Assembly: GCA_937891425.1 (NCBI GenBank)
Contig: CALAGD010000072.1
Span: 1 to 34,801, forward strand
Reading direction: 5' to 3'
DNA: 34,801 nt
Source of the DNA: an uncultured Pigmentiphaga sp.
GTDB taxonomy: Bacteria; Pseudomonadota; Gammaproteobacteria; Burkholderiales; Burkholderiaceae_B
A program made the position numbers and the translations under genes. Every line of letters starts with the position of its first letter. Position 1 is the stretch's first letter. This document shows, one piece after another, positions 32,715 through 34,801 of this stretch. The notes under the pieces are model-generated. The model was not told the DNA's origin. It made no database searches and saw nothing but the letters and a program-made list of their open reading frames with translations.

Positions 32715-33521
32715 ATGAACTTCATGAAAAACACGATACTCGGAACCTGGCGCTTTCGGGGGCTCGTACGCGCCATTTCCGAACGGGATCTGCGCGCGCG
32801 CTATACCGGCTCGTTGCTGGGCCCGGTCTGGCTCATCCTGCAGCCGCTTGCGATGATCCTCGTGTATACGCTGGTGTTTTCGCAAGTGATGCAGGCGCGC
32901 CTGCCCGGCCAAACGGTATCGAAGTTCGCGTACAGCCAGTTCATTTGCGCGGGTCTGATTTCCTGGGGCCTGTTCACCGAAATCTTCTCGCGCACGAAGA
33001 ACGTCTTTCTGGAGCATGCCAACCTCATCAAGAAGGTGCAGTTTCCGAAGTTGGTGCTGCTGGTTCCCATCGTGCTCGTGGCGCTGTTCAATTTCGCCGT
33101 GCTCAGCCTGCTGTTCGTCATGTTCCTCATCCTGATCGATGCCTGGCCGGGCTGGTCCGTGCTATGGGCCCTGCCCAGCTTGGGCGTGCTGATCCTGCTG
33201 GCCATGGCGGGCGGTCTGCTCACCGCGGTCCTGAATGTCTTTGCGCGTGATGTCGGGCAGATCGTGGACATCGGACTGCAGCTCATGTTCTGGGCCACGC
33301 CCATCGTCTATCCCGTCACGATTCTTTCCGACTGGATGAAAGACCTGATCTACTGGAACCCGGTGGTCGGGCCGATTACCAATCTGCAGCAGATCTTCCT
33401 GACGGGAACGGCGCCCGGACTGGCATCGCTGGGGTATCCGCTGGCGGTCGCCCTGATAGTTTCCGGGCTGGCCATGTTCTGCTACAAGCGGCTGTTTGCT
33501 GAAATGCTGGATTATCTTTGA
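32715..33521 (+). CDS. wzm: Polysaccharide ABC exporter, permease subunit (Wzm/KpsM family)
   Basis: A 268-residue ABC-2 type integral membrane protein with about six helices. The N-terminal amphipathic part (LVRAISERDLRARYTGSLLG) followed by GPVWLILQPLAMILVYTLVF is characteristic of exporters of O-antigen or capsule across the inner membrane. The LIKKVQFPKLVLLVPIV and WATPIVYPVTIL segments are also typical. The next gene is its ATPase partner. The ATG at 32715 is preceded by TATAAT at 8 nt; a second in-frame ATG at 32724 is possible. Whether it exports O-antigen, capsule or another glycan cannot be told without the downstream genes. Confidence 0.92.
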   Translation: MNFMKNTILGTWRFRGLVRAISERDLRARYTGSLLGPVWLILQPLAMILVYTLVFSQVMQARLPGQTVSKFAYSQFICAGLISWGLFTEIFSRTKNVFLEHANLIKKVQFPKLVLLVPIVLVALFNFAVLSLLFVMFLILIDAWPGWSVLWALPSLGVLILLAMAGGLLTAVLNVFARDVGQIVDIGLQLMFWATPIVYPVTILSDWMKDLIYWNPVVGPITNLQQIFLTGTAPGLASLGYPLAVALIVSGLAMFCYKRLFAEMLDYL

Positions 33522-33544
33522 ACGTGGCAGGGGTGGCGTCGTCC

Positions 33545-34801
33545 ATGGCTGAACCTGTAATCTCGGTTCGCAACGTAGGCAAGGCCTACGCAAGCGCTTA
33601 CGGCAAGAAGGCCCTGCTGCGCCGCATCTTCAGTGGTCGGCAGGATCCAGCGCGGCTGCGCTGGGTGTTGCGTGGCGTGAGTTTTGATGTTGAGCCCGGC
33701 CAGGCTGTCGGCCTGATCGGTGTCAATGGTGCCGGCAAAAGCACGCTGCTGAAAGTACTCGCCGGCACCACCAGGCCCACCGAGGGAGAGGTGCATGTAC
33801 ATGGCACTGTGGCGGCGTTGCTCGAGCTCGGCCTGGGCTTTCACCCCGATTTCACCGGTCGACAGAATGCCTATATGTCCGGACAAATATCAGGCCGCTC
33901 GCGCGCGGAGATGGAAGCCGTGATGGACGACATCCAGGCCTTTGCCGAAGTGGGAGACTACTTCGACATGCCGGTGCGCACCTATTCCAGCGGCATGCAG
34001 GTGCGCGTGGCGTTTGCGGTGGCCACCGCCTTCCGCCCCGATGTGCTGATCGTGGACGAAGCCCTGTCGGTAGGTGACGCATACTTCCAGCACAAGTCGT
34101 TCGCGCGCATCAGGTCGTTCCGTGAGCAGGGTGTCACCCTGCTATTCGTGTCACACGACCCTGGCGCCATCAAGAGCCTTTGCGACCGTGCCATTCTTCT
34201 GGGGGATGGCGGGGTGCTCAGGGACGGCGACCCCGCCGACGTACTCGACTACTACTATGCGCTGATTTCCGCCCGCGAAGACGCCGCGCAAGAGGGCAAG
34301 TCGCTGGGTGAGCTCGGTCGGCGCTCTGGCAACGGGCGTGCGCGCATGCTCAGCGTCGAGTTCCTGGGCGGACACGACCTCAACGCGGTCAGCCAGCCCG
34401 TGTTCCGGGTAGGCGATCCGGCACGGCTGCGCATCGTTTATGAATGCGAGGAAGAGTTGCCCAATCTCACCCTGGGTATGACCATCCGGGATCGCACGGG
34501 CTACGACATATTCGGCATGAACACGCGGCGGATGGGCTGGACCGACATCGGCATGCAGCCGGGTGTGCGTCGTGTGATCGAATTCCATCTGCCGCAGCTC
34601 AATCTTGGCATCGGGCACTACCATATCAGTGTGGCGCTGCACGATGACGATGCCCACGTAGCTGGCAACTACGACCGCTGGGACCAGGCCGTCATGTTTG
34701 AGGTTACCCACGGCTCCGGTGTACCCTTTGCAGGAGTTGCGGCCCTGCCAGTCAGCGTCACCGTAACGCCGTTCGACCAAGCATCTTCGCCGGCCGAGGC
34801 T
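33545..34801 (+). CDS. wzt: Polysaccharide ABC exporter, ATPase subunit with C-terminal glycan-binding domain (Wzt), partial
   Basis: The frame is open for 419 codons and runs off the window. Residues 1 to about 240 are an ABC ATPase with Walker A G59-VNGAGKS66, signature YSSGMQVRVAFA, and Walker B VLIVDEALSVGD. Residues from about 255 form an immunoglobulin-like C-terminal domain (GYDIFGMNTRRMG, FHLPQLNLGIGHYHISVALH), as in Wzt proteins that recognise a capped O-polysaccharide before export. This suggests an O-antigen whose non-reducing end is modified (inference). I start at ATG 33545 with AGGGG 11 nt upstream; a GTG at 33524, 7 codons earlier, is an alternative. Confidence 0.93.
   Translation, partial: MAEPVISVRNVGKAYASAYGKKALLRRIFSGRQDPARLRWVLRGVSFDVEPGQAVGLIGVNGAGKSTLLKVLAGTTRPTEGEVHVHGTVAALLELGLGFHPDFTGRQNAYMSGQISGRSRAEMEAVMDDIQAFAEVGDYFDMPVRTYSSGMQVRVAFAVATAFRPDVLIVDEALSVGDAYFQHKSFARIRSFREQGVTLLFVSHDPGAIKSLCDRAILLGDGGVLRDGDPADVLDYYYALISAREDAAQEGKSLGELGRRSGNGRARMLSVEFLGGHDLNAVSQPVFRVGDPARLRIVYECEEELPNLTLGMTIRDRTGYDIFGMNTRRMGWTDIGMQPGVRRVIEFHLPQLNLGIGHYHISVALHDDDAHVAGNYDRWDQAVMFEVTHGSGVPFAGVAALPVSVTVTPFDQASSPAEA

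Overview
The window looks like a chromosomal segment of a GC-rich betaproteobacterium, most likely Burkholderiales close to Alcaligenaceae/Bordetella. This is inferred from the fused murE-murF gene, an RsmH with an N-terminal insert, the aroK-aroB/mrcA/lptM-lysA neighbourhood and the tRNA(Tyr)-tRNA(Gly)-tRNA(Thr)-tuf order. No genus can be named from sequence reading alone.

Layout. (1) 1-579, minus strand: the first codons of tuf (EF-Tu), preceded by three tRNA genes and a near-consensus sigma70 promoter. (2) 1038-18308, plus strand: a complete dcw (division and cell wall) cluster, mraZ-rsmH-ftsL-ftsI-murE/F-mraY-murD-ftsW-murG-murC-ddl-ftsQ-ftsA-ftsZ. It is tightly packed, with many ATGA-type overlaps, and is preceded by a tandem 10-bp repeat operator probably bound by MraZ. 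lpxC, the common gene after ftsZ, is absent here. (3) 18745-22929, minus strand: lysA, the small lipoprotein gene lptM, and mrcA (PBP1a) with a clear terminator. (4) 23063-26103, plus strand: aroK, aroB and a dGTPase-like gene with a structured leader. (5) 26165-34801: a cell-surface export region. It holds a SapC-family gene, a convergent CRP/FNR-type regulator, a divergent type I secretion operon (PrtD-like ABC protein, HlyD-like adaptor, TolC-like outer membrane protein), then a polysaccharide ABC exporter (wzm and the 5' part of wzt) that runs off the window.

How it works together. Region 2 makes and uses lipid II: MurC, D, E and F build the UDP-MurNAc-pentapeptide, Ddl supplies D-Ala-D-Ala, MraY and MurG make lipid II, and FtsW/FtsI with FtsQ, L, A and Z polymerise it at the septum. 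Region 3 adds a bifunctional synthase (PBP1a) and LysA, which uses the same meso-diaminopimelate that the MurE half adds. Region 5 resembles the logic of Gram-negative S-layer loci (Caulobacter rsa, Campylobacter fetus sap): a leaderless-protein exporter beside an O-polysaccharide exporter. Two perfect CRP-type palindromes lie between the regulator gene and the secretion operon, and the regulator's recognition helix carries the CRP contact residues for that site. No secreted substrate gene is visible in the window.

All positions come from reading the sequence. Function is assigned from family motifs, not database searches.
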